Shown one piece after another: positions 8,450 to 17,339 of a DNA stretch of 64,000 nucleotides. Position 1 is the first letter of the stretch. Every line of letters starts with the position of its first letter. This stretch comes from Oceanimonas sp052119705 (GTDB taxonomy: Bacteria > Pseudomonadota > Gammaproteobacteria > Enterobacterales > Aeromonadaceae). The notes below the pieces were generated by a model. It was given only the letters and a program-made list of their open reading frames with translations, made no database searches and was not told the DNA's origin. The position numbers and the translations under genes are program-made. The stretch covers positions 25,680-89,679 of the forward strand of contig NZ_JBGQOP010000013.1 in NCBI RefSeq assembly GCF_052119705.1, read 5' to 3'.

Positions 8450-8766
8450 TACGCAGCAACCACAGGCTGAGTGCGGCGCCACGCCTCAAAGCCTCCATCT
8501 AAGCTGTACACTTCTTCAAAGCCTTGTTCGATTAAATACTGAGCCGCCCCTTGGCTGCTCACGCCGTGATAACACATCACTATGATGGGCGTCTCATAAT
8601 CCACTTCATTGGTAAAGGCCACTAAGGTGTCGTTGGTCAGATGATAAGACGACGCTACACGGGCGAGTGCAAACGACTGGGGATCACGGGTGTCAACTAA
8701 CCGAGCCTGACCTTGGGCCAGTAAGCTTTGCGCTTCATCGACAGAAATATGGGCAAACTGCTCCAT
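8449..8766 (-). CDS. glpE: thiosulfate sulfurtransferase GlpE (single-domain rhodanese)
   Basis: 105 residues, a single rhodanese domain. The active-site Cys65 lies in M-C-Y-H-G-V-S-S, the loop of E. coli GlpE (Cys65 there also). Transfers sulfane sulfur from thiosulfate to thiols such as thioredoxin or cyanide. Translationally coupled to glpG by a one-base overlap. A clear AGGAG lies before ATG 8766. Confidence 0.95.
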   Translation of the reverse strand: MEQFAHISVDEAQSLLAQGQARLVDTRDPQSFALARVASSYHLTNDTLVAFTNEVDYETPIIVMCYHGVSSQGAAQYLIEQGFEEVYSLDGGFEAWRRTQPVVAA

Positions 8767-8847
8767 GGTAAACTCCTTAAATAAATTTCAGCCAGTTTAC
8801 CCAATCTCAACTTTATTGGCATTAGCTGCTTTAATCTGCACTGGGCT

Positions 8848-9552
8848 CTAACCGCCTAAATACGCTTGGCGCACTTGCTCATTAACCAGCAACGCCTGCC
8901 CTGAGTCGGCCAAGATAATACGACCGTTTTCCAACACATAGCCGCGATCGGCCAGATGCAGCGCTTGATTAGCATTTTGCTCAACTAAAAAAATAGTCAT
9001 GCCTTGCTCATCACGCAGTCGCGCTATGGTGGCAAAAATTTGGGTAATGATAATGGACGCCAGCCCCAGCGAAGGTTCATCGAGCAATAATAAGCGCGGT
9101 TTACTCATTAAGGCCCGGCCTATGGCCAGCATTTGTTGCTCACCGCCCGACATAGTGCCCGCCCTTTGATGCATACGCTCTTTCAGCCGTGGAAACATCT
9201 CGTACACCTCGGCTAACAGGCCAGTATGTTCGTGCTTATCGACGAAAAACGCCCCCATATAGAGATTTTCTTCCACCGTTAGCCGCGCAAAGATCCGCCG
9301 CCCTTCCGGCACTATGGCGATGTCGTGGCGCATTATGCTGGCGGTATCGAGACCGGTAATATCTTGGCCTTCAAACACCACTCGCCCTTGACTCGGTTTA
9401 GGATCGCCACATATGGTCATCATTAAGGTGGTTTTGCCGGCGCCATTGGCGCCAATCAGGGTGACGATTTCGCCCTGCTCTATGTGCACAGTCACATCAT
9501 GTAGCGCCTGAATCTTGCCATAGCCCGCATTGATATTCTCCACATGCAGCAT
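8848..9552 (-). CDS. livF: branched-chain amino-acid ABC transporter ATPase LivF
   Basis: 234-residue cytoplasmic ATPase. Walker A G-A-N-G-A-G-K-T-T (about 34-42), signature M-S-G-G-E-Q-Q, Walker B L-L-L-L-D-E-P-S and the switch His in V-E-Q-N. Pairs with LivG to drive uptake of Leu/Ile/Val through LivHM. It is the last gene of livKHMGF. It is not overlapped with livG: the 102-base gap consists of degenerate 17-bp repeats, and GGGAGA in the last unit serves as its ribosome-binding site. Confidence 0.95.
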   Translation of the reverse strand: MLHVENINAGYGKIQALHDVTVHIEQGEIVTLIGANGAGKTTLMMTICGDPKPSQGRVVFEGQDITGLDTASIMRHDIAIVPEGRRIFARLTVEENLYMGAFFVDKHEHTGLLAEVYEMFPRLKERMHQRAGTMSGGEQQMLAIGRALMSKPRLLLLDEPSLGLASIIITQIFATIARLRDEQGMTIFLVEQNANQALHLADRGYVLENGRIILADSGQALLVNEQVRQAYLGG

Positions 9553-9669
9553 GTTCAGCTGTCTCCCTGTTCAGTTTTCATCCACGTTTAGCTTTCGCAC
9601 ATGTTTAGCTCTCACCCCAGCCTAACTTTCATCCATGTTCACTTTCACCCATATTTAACTTTCACCTAA
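9553..9669 (-). repeat. seven degenerate 16-17 bp tandem repeats between livG and livF
   Basis: Plus-strand units start at 9553, 9569, 9586, 9603, 9620, 9637 and 9653, each like GTTTAGCTTTCGCACAT. On the coding strand each unit resembles the last codons of livG (GGTGAAAGTTAA) and several contain a start codon, then x-GAA-AGY and a stop, giving 4-codon mini-ORFs (ATG/GTG-GAT-GAA-...). They look like drifted duplications of the livG end. Confidence 0.75.
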
Positions 9670-10419
9670 GTAGGCTTTGATTACTTCGGCATTATTGCGC
9701 ACTTGCTCAGGTGTGCCTTCGGCCAAGGGCCGACCTTGATTCACCACATAGATATAATCAGAAATACCCATTACCAGTTTCATATCGTGCTCAATTAATA
9801 AGATGCTCACCCCCTCGTTATCACGCAAGTCGCGGATCAAATGGTTGAGTTCGTGCGTTTCATTCGGATTGAGGCCAGCAGCCGGCTCGTCTAGCATCAG
9901 CAACTGCGGTCGCGCCGCCATGCAACGAGCAATTTCTAAGCGTCGCTGCTGGCCATAAGACAAATTATCTGCACTGCGGTTAGCAAACTCAGTGAGTCGT
10001 ACTTTTTCTAACCAGTAATGCGCTAACGCAAGCCCTTCTCGTTCGGAACGACGAAACGCCGGCGTTTTAAACAATCCGGCTAAAAAATGGGTATTGAGAT
10101 GCAGATGTTGCGCCACTAATAGATTTTCTAATACCGTCATTTCTTTAAATAAACGTACATGTTGAAAGGTACGCACCATGCCGAGGCGGGCAATTTTAAA
10201 GCCCGGCATGCCACAAATAGCCAGACCTTTAAATTGCACACTGCCGCCGCTGGGCCGATAAAAGCCCGATAAGCAGTTAAAGATGGTGGTTTTACCGGCA
10301 CCATTGGGCCCGATAATAGACACGATTTGTTGTGCTTCTATGTTGAGCGCCACCTGGTCGACGGCCACCAAGCCGCCAAAGCGCATGCTCAGTTCACTGA
10401 CACTTAATAAGGCCGTCAT
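9655..10419 (-). CDS. livG: branched-chain amino-acid ABC transporter ATPase LivG
   Basis: 254 residues. Walker A G-P-N-G-A-G-K-T-T (about 38-46), the long insert before the signature L-S-Y-G-Q-Q-R typical of LivG, Walker B L-L-M-L-D-E-P-A-A-G-L-N-P, and C-terminal A-E-G-T-P-E-Q-V-R. Partner ATPase of LivF. Its ATG overlaps the livM stop by four bases (ATGA), so translation is coupled. The stop codon is the template for the repeat array that follows. Confidence 0.95.
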   Translation of the reverse strand: MTALLSVSELSMRFGGLVAVDQVALNIEAQQIVSIIGPNGAGKTTIFNCLSGFYRPSGGSVQFKGLAICGMPGFKIARLGMVRTFQHVRLFKEMTVLENLLVAQHLHLNTHFLAGLFKTPAFRRSEREGLALAHYWLEKVRLTEFANRSADNLSYGQQRRLEIARCMAARPQLLMLDEPAAGLNPNETHELNHLIRDLRDNEGVSILLIEHDMKLVMGISDYIYVVNQGRPLAEGTPEQVRNNAEVIKAYLGES

Positions 10420-11657
10420 GGTTTTAACTCCAAATGGGGCCTGTGCATCGGCAACAAACCTTGGGGCCGCCAGATCATCATCAGCACCATTAGCAAGCCA
10501 AATAACAACATTCGATACTCGTTAAATTCCCGGGTGAGCTCTGGCAATATGGTCATCACGACAGCCGCTAATACCACACCGATTTGTGAACCCATGCCAC
10601 CCAACACCACAATCGCCAAGATAATAGCCGACTCAATAAACACGAACGACTCTGGGCTAATAAAGCCTTGGCGGGCGGCAAAGAAGCTGCCGGCAAAACC
10701 GGCAAAGGTCGCGCCTAAGGTAAAAGCACTCAGTTTGATTAGCGTCGGATTTAAGCCCAGCGAACGACAGGCAATTTCATCTTCGCGCAGCGCTTCCCAA
10801 GCGCGGCCTATGGGCATACGCAACAGGCGATTGATCACGAAAATGGTGAATATCACCAAGATCAGCGCCAATAAATAGAGAAAAATCACCTTATGATTGG
10901 AGTTATAGGCAATATTAAAGAAGTCGTGAAAGGTGTTATCGCCGCGACGATCAAATTGCAGACCAAACAAGGTAGGCTTAGGAATACCGGCTATGCCGTT
11001 AGGGCCGCCGGTAATGCCCGTCATATTGTTCAGCAAAATCCGAATAATCTCGCCAAAACCTAAGGTTACGATTGCCAGATAATCACCGCGCAAACGCAAC
11101 ACCGGAAAGCCGAGTAAGAAACCAAATAATGCCGCCATGGCGCCAGAGATCAACAAGCAGATCCAAAAATCTAGCCCAAAATAGGCATTCAGCAGCGCAT
11201 AGCTGTAAGCGCCCACCGCATAAAAGGCCACGTAACCTAGATCCAGCAAGCCTGCTAAGCCCACCACTACGTTTAGCCCTAAGCCCAGCATCACATAAAT
11301 CAGCGTTAAGGTGGCCAAATCCACGGCACCGCGTGAGCCCATAAAAGGCCAGACCAATAAGGTGATCAACACTAATACGGTGAGCATGCGATACAGGCCT
11401 GGTCGCTCTTGTGGCGCCGGCAGTGCAAAATTGCCTTTGCGGCCTAACAGGCCAGAGAGCCATTGCCGTAACTTGTTATGAAACAACTGAGCCAAAAACA
11501 CTAATCCCACACCTAGCGCCAGCCACTGCCAGGTGCTATCTAAGCGATTGGTCACCACAAGTTGCGTGCCGACGGTTTCGAGTCTAAAACCCAGTAACCA
11601 GCCCGCCAGCACCAAAAATAATAGGCTGGCCAGCATTGCAGATTTAATCGTATTCAT
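10416..11657 (-). CDS. livM: branched-chain amino-acid ABC transporter permease LivM
   Basis: 413-residue membrane permease with about ten helices. The first part (about 1-85) carries two extra hydrophobic segments found in gammaproteobacterial LivM; the permease core has G-L-N-x-V-V-G-L-A-G-L-L-D-L-G-Y and the cytoplasmic coupling loop E-D-E-I-A-C-R-S-L-G. Forms the channel with LivH. It overlaps livH by four bases at its start and livG by four at its end. Confidence 0.94.
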   Translation of the reverse strand: MNTIKSAMLASLLFLVLAGWLLGFRLETVGTQLVVTNRLDSTWQWLALGVGLVFLAQLFHNKLRQWLSGLLGRKGNFALPAPQERPGLYRMLTVLVLITLLVWPFMGSRGAVDLATLTLIYVMLGLGLNVVVGLAGLLDLGYVAFYAVGAYSYALLNAYFGLDFWICLLISGAMAALFGFLLGFPVLRLRGDYLAIVTLGFGEIIRILLNNMTGITGGPNGIAGIPKPTLFGLQFDRRGDNTFHDFFNIAYNSNHKVIFLYLLALILVIFTIFVINRLLRMPIGRAWEALREDEIACRSLGLNPTLIKLSAFTLGATFAGFAGSFFAARQGFISPESFVFIESAIILAIVVLGGMGSQIGVVLAAVVMTILPELTREFNEYRMLLFGLLMVLMMIWRPQGLLPMHRPHLELKP

Positions 11658-12577
11658 ACTTTTTCTACCTCCGGCTTACCTAAGATGCCGGTTGGCATAA
11701 ATAGTAGTACGGCTATCAGTAGGCCAAATGAGACTACGTCTTTGTATTCGGTACTGAAATACGCGCCCGTCATGGCTTCGGTCACTCCTAATAACACGCC
11801 GCCAATGACGGCGCCGGGAATGCTACCTATACCGCCCAACACCGCGGCGGTAAAAGCTTTGAGCCCCGCCATAAAACCTATGTAGGGATTAATCACGCCA
11901 TAATAAGACCCCAATAACACGCCCGCTACTGCGGCCAATGCCGCGCCAATCACGAAGGTCAGCGAAATCACCGTATTACTGTTGATGCCGAGTAGGTTGG
12001 CCATCTGCAAATCTTCGGCGCAGGCACGGCATGCCCGGCCCATGCGCGAGCGCGAGATAAACCACGACAAGAGCGCCATGGTGACTAAGGTAATAACGAA
12101 GATAATCAGTTGCATATAAGACAAAGACGCCTGAAAGTCGCCTTCACCAAAATTCCAGCCGCCGGAGATCAGGCGCGGCATGGCGATATCGCGCGAACCT
12201 TGAAACAGTCGCATCATATTTTGTAGAAATATCGACATGCCGATGGCGGAGATCAGCGCTATTAATCGTTTACTGCCACGCAGCGGTCGATACGCTACCC
12301 GTTCGATGGAGTAGCCGTAGACGCTGGTTAAAATAATGCTTGCCAAGAAGGCACAGGTTAATAGCAGCAAGGTGCTGTCTATGCCCAACATCAGCAGGCC
12401 AGTCATCACCATAAAAGACGCGTAGGCACCTATCATATATACCTCGCCGTGGGCGAAGTTGATCATGCCGATAATGCCATAGACCATGGTGTAGCCGATG
12501 GCGATCAGGGCATAGGTGCTGCCTATGGTGAGACCGTTGAGGAGTTGTTGAGTAAAATACAACAGAGGCTCAGACAT
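11654..12577 (-). CDS. livH: branched-chain amino-acid ABC transporter permease LivH
   Basis: 307-residue permease, about eight helices, with G-S-x-Y-A-L-I-A-I-G-Y-T-M-V-Y-G-I near the N-terminus, the M-I-N-F-A-H-G-E motif and a cytoplasmic coupling loop R-A-C-A-E-D near 200. The frame is open to 12643, but ATG 12577 (M-S-E-P-L-L-Y) has AAGGA 8 bases ahead and gives the normal length. It is separated from livK by a terminator, so less LivHMGF than LivK is expected. Confidence 0.94.
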   Translation of the reverse strand: MSEPLLYFTQQLLNGLTIGSTYALIAIGYTMVYGIIGMINFAHGEVYMIGAYASFMVMTGLLMLGIDSTLLLLTCAFLASIILTSVYGYSIERVAYRPLRGSKRLIALISAIGMSIFLQNMMRLFQGSRDIAMPRLISGGWNFGEGDFQASLSYMQLIIFVITLVTMALLSWFISRSRMGRACRACAEDLQMANLLGINSNTVISLTFVIGAALAAVAGVLLGSYYGVINPYIGFMAGLKAFTAAVLGGIGSIPGAVIGGVLLGVTEAMTGAYFSTEYKDVVSFGLLIAVLLFMPTGILGKPEVEKV

Positions 12578-12694
12578 ACCAGAGTTCCTTGTCGTAAGTG
12601 CAGGTTGCAGGCAGGTGTTAGCTGCAAACGAGCGCTTAAACACAGACTGTCCCGCTCGGCTGAATTAAGAGGCGATTTAGTCGAGTGGCAGATC

Positions 12695-12719
12695 AAAAAA
12701 GCTCGCCCTAAGGCGAGCT
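12695..12719 (-). terminator. intrinsic terminator/attenuator between livK and livH
   Basis: On the minus strand GCTCGCC-TTAG-GGCGAGC followed by six T. It lies 7 bases past the livK stop. It would end most transcripts after livK, giving excess binding protein over the membrane complex, with readthrough for livHMGF. Confidence 0.9.
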
Positions 12720-12725
12720 GATGAT

Positions 12726-13853
12726 TTACATCTGTGTCGAGGTGCCGTCTTTATGCCACTCAAACACCCCAAATTCGAAACCGACTAAGTCGCCTTTTTC
12801 GTCCCAAGATAAGGGCCCCATTACCGTATTCACCGGCTCGGCGCGTAACGCCTTCGCCACGGCTTCTGGATCTGGGCCCGCTCGTTTCACGCCCTCGGCT
12901 ATGGCTTCTACAGCGGCATAAGTAGTCCACACAAAAGGACCACTGGCGTCTAAGCCTTTCGCCTCAATCGCCTTCACTATCTCGGCGTTTGCCGAGTCCA
13001 GATCGTATTTTTTCGGCAAGGTAACCAGCAAGCCTTCCGACGCATCACCGGCAATGGAGGTAATGTCTTTATGGCCCACGCCTTCTGGCCCCATAAAGCG
13101 CGCCTTAAAGCCTCGCTCTGCCGCTTGCCGCAAGATAAGCCCAAGTTCAGGGTGATAACCGCCATAATAGACAAAGTCCACCTTATCTCTTTGCAGTTTG
13201 GCCACCAAAGTAGAGAAGTCTTTATCTCCTGAAGTCACGCCTTCGTAGGCAACTACCTCAACGCCCGCCGCTTTGAGTTCGTCCCGTACGCTGGCGGCTA
13301 AGCCTTCACCGTATTGTTTTTTATCGTGAATAATGGCGATACGCTCAGGTTTGGCTTTCTCTAGAATATATTTTGCCGCCGTCGGACCCTGATCACTGTC
13401 CAGACCTATGGTGCGCATGACTAGCGGCAAGTCGCGCTCCGTGATCACCGGGTTAGTGGAGGCGGGCGTGATCATCATAATGCCTTCATCGTCGTATACA
13501 TCTGAAGCCGGCAAGGTACTGTCGGAGCACAAGTGGCCCACTACAAAGAGGATATTGTCATTGACCACTTTATTGGCCACCGCCACCGCCTGCTTAGGGT
13601 CGCAAGCATCATCGTATTCTGTAGCCTCTAAGGTGTAATCCCCCAAAGTGCCGGACTTATTTAGCAGCTCCACCGCCATGCGACCACCGGTAAATTCCAT
13701 ATCACCGTATTGCGCCACCGCCCCCGTAACAGGGCCGGCAATGGCTATTTTCACCGTCTCGGCCGCCACCGCAAATACGGCACCACCACCTAAGGCTACC
13801 GTGGTCGCCATAGATATGGCCGTGGCCAGTGTTTTTTTATTCCATGTGCTCAT
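12726..13853 (-). CDS. livK: branched-chain amino-acid ABC transporter periplasmic binding protein
   Basis: 375 residues with a signal peptide (about 1-30, cleavage near A-V-A-A-E-T) and a type I periplasmic-binding fold. The A-G-P-V-T-G-A-V-A-Q-Y-G-D-M start of the mature protein, the V-G-H-L-C-S-D-S-T-L-P-A-S strand with its disulfide Cys, and Y-Y-G-G-Y-H-P-E-L-G are typical of Leu/Ile/Val-binding proteins. Delivers Leu/Ile/Val to LivHM. A GAGGG ribosome site precedes ATG 13853. First gene of the operon; the substrate among branched amino acids cannot be told from sequence alone. Confidence 0.93.
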   Translation of the reverse strand: MSTWNKKTLATAISMATTVALGGGAVFAVAAETVKIAIAGPVTGAVAQYGDMEFTGGRMAVELLNKSGTLGDYTLEATEYDDACDPKQAVAVANKVVNDNILFVVGHLCSDSTLPASDVYDDEGIMMITPASTNPVITERDLPLVMRTIGLDSDQGPTAAKYILEKAKPERIAIIHDKKQYGEGLAASVRDELKAAGVEVVAYEGVTSGDKDFSTLVAKLQRDKVDFVYYGGYHPELGLILRQAAERGFKARFMGPEGVGHKDITSIAGDASEGLLVTLPKKYDLDSANAEIVKAIEAKGLDASGPFVWTTYAAVEAIAEGVKRAGPDPEAVAKALRAEPVNTVMGPLSWDEKGDLVGFEFGVFEWHKDGTSTQM

Positions 13854-14007
13854 CTCGCTTCCCTCTGTCCATTGAGTGACTGCGCCGGAATGAGTCCGGA
13901 CTGTTCTTTTTCTAACCCGAGCTTGGCTATTTCACAAGCGAAATGCGTCAAGCAACGCCCAAGGGCTGACACAAATACAAAAGTTGTGAGGTAAGCCGCC
14001 GTTTACG

Positions 14008-14063
14008 GCCTATTTTTTACTGCCTAATTTTTGCTGCCTGAGCTTTGTCGCCCAAATAAGAAT
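14008..14063. repeat. degenerate 14-bp tandem repeat upstream of livK
   Basis: Four units starting at 14008, 14022, 14036 and 14050, each beginning GCC(T), for example GCCTATTTTTTACT then GCCTAATTTTTGCT. The period is twice the 7 bp seen in other intergenic arrays of this window. It lies in the 336-base livK-tdh gap; no gene is seen there. Confidence 0.5.
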
Positions 14064-14103
14064 AGACCCATTCGAGCAATGTGTGTGTGAGCAACAAGCA
14101 TAA

Positions 14104-14137
14104 AAAACCAAGACCTATAAGATAAAGTCTTGGTTTT
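14104..14137 (-). terminator. terminator of the kbl-tdh operon
   Basis: An 11-bp stem AAAACCAAGAC / GTCTTGGTTTT with a 12-base loop, ending in a T-run on the minus strand, about 50 bases past the tdh stop. Confidence 0.85.
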
Positions 14138-14189
14138 AATGGCGTTAAGTAGCAAGAATAACTAGCGCCGCCCTATTTAATAATGCAAT

Positions 14190-15215
14190 TTAGCTCCAGT
14201 CGAGGATCACCTTGCCAGACTGGCCGGAGCGCATGGCGTCGAAACCTTGCTGAAAATCATCCACCTTAAAGTGATGGGTGATCATGGGGCTTAAATCCAA
14301 ACCCGATTGAATAAGGCTGGCCATCTTGTACCAAGTTTCAAACATCTCGCGGCCATAAATACCCTTCAGCACTAAGCCTTTGAAGATAACTTGGGTCCAG
14401 TCGATGGCCATCTCGCTGGGCGGTATGCCCAGCATGGCAATTTTGCCGCCGTGGTTCATCTTATCCAGCATGTCTCTGAAAGCTGCGGGCACGCCGGACA
14501 TTTCCAGCCCCACATCGAAACCTTCGGTCATGCCTAACTCATGCATGACAGTATCAAGCGCCTCTTCAGCTACGTTTACCGCTCGAGTGACGCCCATCTG
14601 GCGCGCCAGACTCAATCGGTATTCATTTACATCCGTGATCACCACGTGTCGCGCGCCCACATGCCGCGCCACGGCGGCGGCCATAATACCTATGGGCCCA
14701 GCTCCCGTGATCAGCACATCTTCGCCCACTAAATCAAACGACAGAGCGGTATGCACCGCATTACCGAAAGGGTCGAAAATAGCCGCTAAATCGTCGGTCA
14801 CTTCATCGGGTAATTTAAAGGCGTTAAAAGCGGGGATCACTAAGTATTCGGCGAAGGCACCTTGGCGATTGACGCCTACGCCCACGGTATTACGGCACAA
14901 ATGAGTGCGACCGGCACGGCAATTTCGACAATGGCCGCAGGTGATATGACCTTCGCCCGATACTCTGTCGCCCACCGCAAAGCCACGTACCTCTTGGCCC
15001 ATGGCCACTACTTCACCTACGTATTCATGGCCCACCACCATGGGCACGGGAATGGTGTTTTGCGACCAAGCATCCCAGTTATAAATATGAATATCGGTGC
15101 CGCAAATGGCGGTCTTGCGAATTTTAATTAACAAGTCGTTATGGCCGACCTCAGGCTCGGGCACGTCTGTCATCCAGATACCGGGTTCGGCTTTTAATTT
15201 GGCTAAGGCTTTCAT
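14190..15215 (-). CDS. tdh: L-threonine 3-dehydrogenase
   Basis: Zinc-dependent NAD+ enzyme oxidising L-threonine to 2-amino-3-ketobutyrate. 341 residues, exactly the E. coli length. Catalytic zinc ligand Cys38 (A-I-C-G-T-D) and the G-H-E motif near 63, structural zinc cluster C-G-H-C-R-N-C-x7-C near 96-110, Rossmann G-A-G-P-I-G-I-M. The product goes to Kbl, encoded 9 bases upstream, completing the threonine-to-glycine pathway. In E. coli this operon is leucine/Lrp controlled; no Lrp site was identified here. Confidence 0.97.
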   Translation of the reverse strand: MKALAKLKAEPGIWMTDVPEPEVGHNDLLIKIRKTAICGTDIHIYNWDAWSQNTIPVPMVVGHEYVGEVVAMGQEVRGFAVGDRVSGEGHITCGHCRNCRAGRTHLCRNTVGVGVNRQGAFAEYLVIPAFNAFKLPDEVTDDLAAIFDPFGNAVHTALSFDLVGEDVLITGAGPIGIMAAAVARHVGARHVVITDVNEYRLSLARQMGVTRAVNVAEEALDTVMHELGMTEGFDVGLEMSGVPAAFRDMLDKMNHGGKIAMLGIPPSEMAIDWTQVIFKGLVLKGIYGREMFETWYKMASLIQSGLDLSPMITHHFKVDDFQQGFDAMRSGQSGKVILDWS

Positions 15216-15224
15216 GGGCGCTCC

Positions 15225-16427
15225 TTACACTCTTTGTTCGATAACGTTTAGTTCACGGCCCACGGTAATAAAGGCAGTAATGGCTTTATCCAGCTGTTCG
15301 CGACTGTGCGCCGCCGACATCTGAGTACGAATTCGCGCCTGACCGTTCGGCACCACAGGAAAGGAAAAACCAATCACGTAAATACCTGACGCCAATAAAC
15401 GCGTCGACATCTCACTCGCTAAGGCCGCATCACCCAGCATCACCGGAATAATGGCGTGATCCTTGCCGGCCAAGGTAAAGCCGGCGGCCGTCATGTGCTG
15501 GCGAAAATACGCACTGTTCTCGCGTACTTTTTCGCGCAGCGCAGCGCCCTCTTTTAGCATCTCCAGCACCTTAATGGAGGCTGCTACTATGGCCGGCGCC
15601 ACCGAATTGGAGAAAAGATAAGGCCGTGAGCGTTGGCGCAACCAGTCGATCACTTCTTGCTTGCCCGAGGTATAGCCGCCCGAGGCGCCGCCTAAAGCCT
15701 TGCCCAGAGTGCCGGTAATTAAATCCACCCGCCCCATCACTTGGCAATATTCAGGGGTGCCGCGACCGTGTTCACCGACGAACCCCACGGCATGAGAGTC
15801 ATCCACCATCACCATGGCGCCATATTGCTCGGCCAAGTCACAGATAGCAGACAAGTTCGCAATCACGCCGTCCATCGAGAACACGCCATCGGTGGCAATC
15901 AGCGTAAAACGTGCGCCATCCGCTTTTGCCTGTTTTAGCTGGGCTTCCAAGTCGTGCATGTCGTTATTTGCATAGCGATAACGTTTAGCCTTGCACAGCC
16001 GCACGCCATCGATAATGGAAGCGTGATTGAGGGCATCGGAAATAATGGCGTCTTCGGGGCCGAGCAGGGTTTCAAATAAACCCGTGTTGGCATCAAAGCA
16101 GGAGGTATAGAGAATGGTGTCTTCCATGCCGAGAAAGGCAGAAAGGTCGGCTTCTAACCGTTTATGCAAGTCTTGGGTACCGCAGATAAAGCGCACCGAG
16201 GCCATGCCAAAGCCGTGACTATCGAGCCCAAGTTTTGCGGCTTTAATCAGCTCAGGATGATTGGCCAGCCCTAGATAATTGTTGGCGCAAAAGTTAATGA
16301 CCTCTTGGTCGCCCACCTCTATGGCTGCACTTTGTGGCGAGCTAATGATGCGTTCTTGCTTAAACAGACCCTCGGCTTGGGTTTGTGCAAGCTGTGCGGA
16401 TAAATGAGCATAAAATGCCGCTGACAT
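15225..16427 (-). CDS. kbl: glycine C-acetyltransferase (2-amino-3-ketobutyrate CoA ligase)
   Basis: PLP enzyme that cleaves 2-amino-3-ketobutyrate with CoA into glycine and acetyl-CoA. 400 residues (E. coli 398); alpha-oxoamine synthase fold with the PLP lysine Lys243 in G-T-L-G-K-A-L-G-G, His212 in D-S-H-A-V-G and the C-A-N-N-Y-L-G-L motif near 47. First gene of kbl-tdh. A ggagttccc-type ribosome site precedes ATG 16427. Confidence 0.97.
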   Translation of the reverse strand: MSAAFYAHLSAQLAQTQAEGLFKQERIISSPQSAAIEVGDQEVINFCANNYLGLANHPELIKAAKLGLDSHGFGMASVRFICGTQDLHKRLEADLSAFLGMEDTILYTSCFDANTGLFETLLGPEDAIISDALNHASIIDGVRLCKAKRYRYANNDMHDLEAQLKQAKADGARFTLIATDGVFSMDGVIANLSAICDLAEQYGAMVMVDDSHAVGFVGEHGRGTPEYCQVMGRVDLITGTLGKALGGASGGYTSGKQEVIDWLRQRSRPYLFSNSVAPAIVAASIKVLEMLKEGAALREKVRENSAYFRQHMTAAGFTLAGKDHAIIPVMLGDAALASEMSTRLLASGIYVIGFSFPVVPNGQARIRTQMSAAHSREQLDKAITAFITVGRELNVIEQRV

Positions 16428-16522
16428 AGGGAACTCCTGGGATCAAGCTGACGACTTAGGGTTATTTATCTCACTTTACTCCTCAAGCTTAGATTTACCA
16501 CAGAGTATTCCACTGACCTGCA

Positions 16523-17197
16523 TTACTTGTGAAAGGGATCACTGGGTTTGGCCGCCAGCGCCTGATAATGTGCCATCAAACCCGCCAATTCCAGACCAAG
16601 CTCTGGGTGAAAATACGGCTTCAGCAGTAACAACACCCGCGACACGCCCCCATACAATACGGCTTGACTAATGTGCGGCGTGAGTGATTGCGCCGTTTGA
16701 TAACTCACCCAGAACGACGCCAGCATTTTCAGCACATCGGTAAGCGGCGCTATCTCAGCATCGGGAATGGCTAACACTTGCTGTCGGTTAAGCTCACGCA
16801 GCAAGGCCTGCAAGTTCACGGTCAGCGCTTGCTGCACCGCCAAGTATTGCTGATGCAGTTCGGGGTCACGGCGTAAAATATCGTTGAGGTTGGCGTAGAA
16901 AAAGCGAAATTCCCACATCACATAGAAAGTGGCATCCAAATAGTGAAACCACAGCGCCGGACTCGCCGGATTACTATTTTCAAGCGCCATTTGCGGCGTA
17001 AAGCTTTTGCGTAAATGCGCACTGTATTGCAAGAAAATGCCGGCGATAATGTGGTTTTTATTACGAAAATGGTAATACAGGTTGCCAGGGCTCATGCCCA
17101 AGTGCGCCGCTATGTGATTGGTGGTGACATTCGCTTCGCCTTGCTCATTGAATAACTGTAAGGCAGCCGTCAAGATCCGTTCTTTGGTTTTTATCAT
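16523..17197 (-). CDS. TetR-family transcriptional regulator
   Basis: About 224 residues. N-terminal TetR DNA-binding domain: R-I-L-x-A-A-L-x-L-F-N-E-Q-G, then helix-turn-helix V-T-T-N-H-I-A-A-H-L-G-M-S-P-G-N-L-Y-Y-H-F with N-K at 46-55. The longer C-terminal domain is like the family with M-W-E-F-R-F-F-Y-A-N-L, often encoded near lipid or fatty-acid genes. Ligand and targets unknown; it is not SlmA, which is at 33548. The start is unsure: ATG 17197 gives the family N-terminus, but a TTG at 17206 and a GTG at 17203 are in frame and the Shine-Dalgarno is weak. Confidence 0.85.
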   Translation of the reverse strand: MIKTKERILTAALQLFNEQGEANVTTNHIAAHLGMSPGNLYYHFRNKNHIIAGIFLQYSAHLRKSFTPQMALENSNPASPALWFHYLDATFYVMWEFRFFYANLNDILRRDPELHQQYLAVQQALTVNLQALLRELNRQQVLAIPDAEIAPLTDVLKMLASFWVSYQTAQSLTPHISQAVLYGGVSRVLLLLKPYFHPELGLELAGLMAHYQALAAKPSDPFHK

Positions 17198-17339
17198 AGG
17201 CACCAAACGCTCAAGGTTAGTTGACTCAAATATAACACAGGCCGCCGAGTTGGTTTTCTAGCGACCAAGCGTGATAAACTGACATTAATTTTACTTTATG
17301 CGTGATGCCGGACTCTCCGGCCAACCAGAGGCAAATCTG

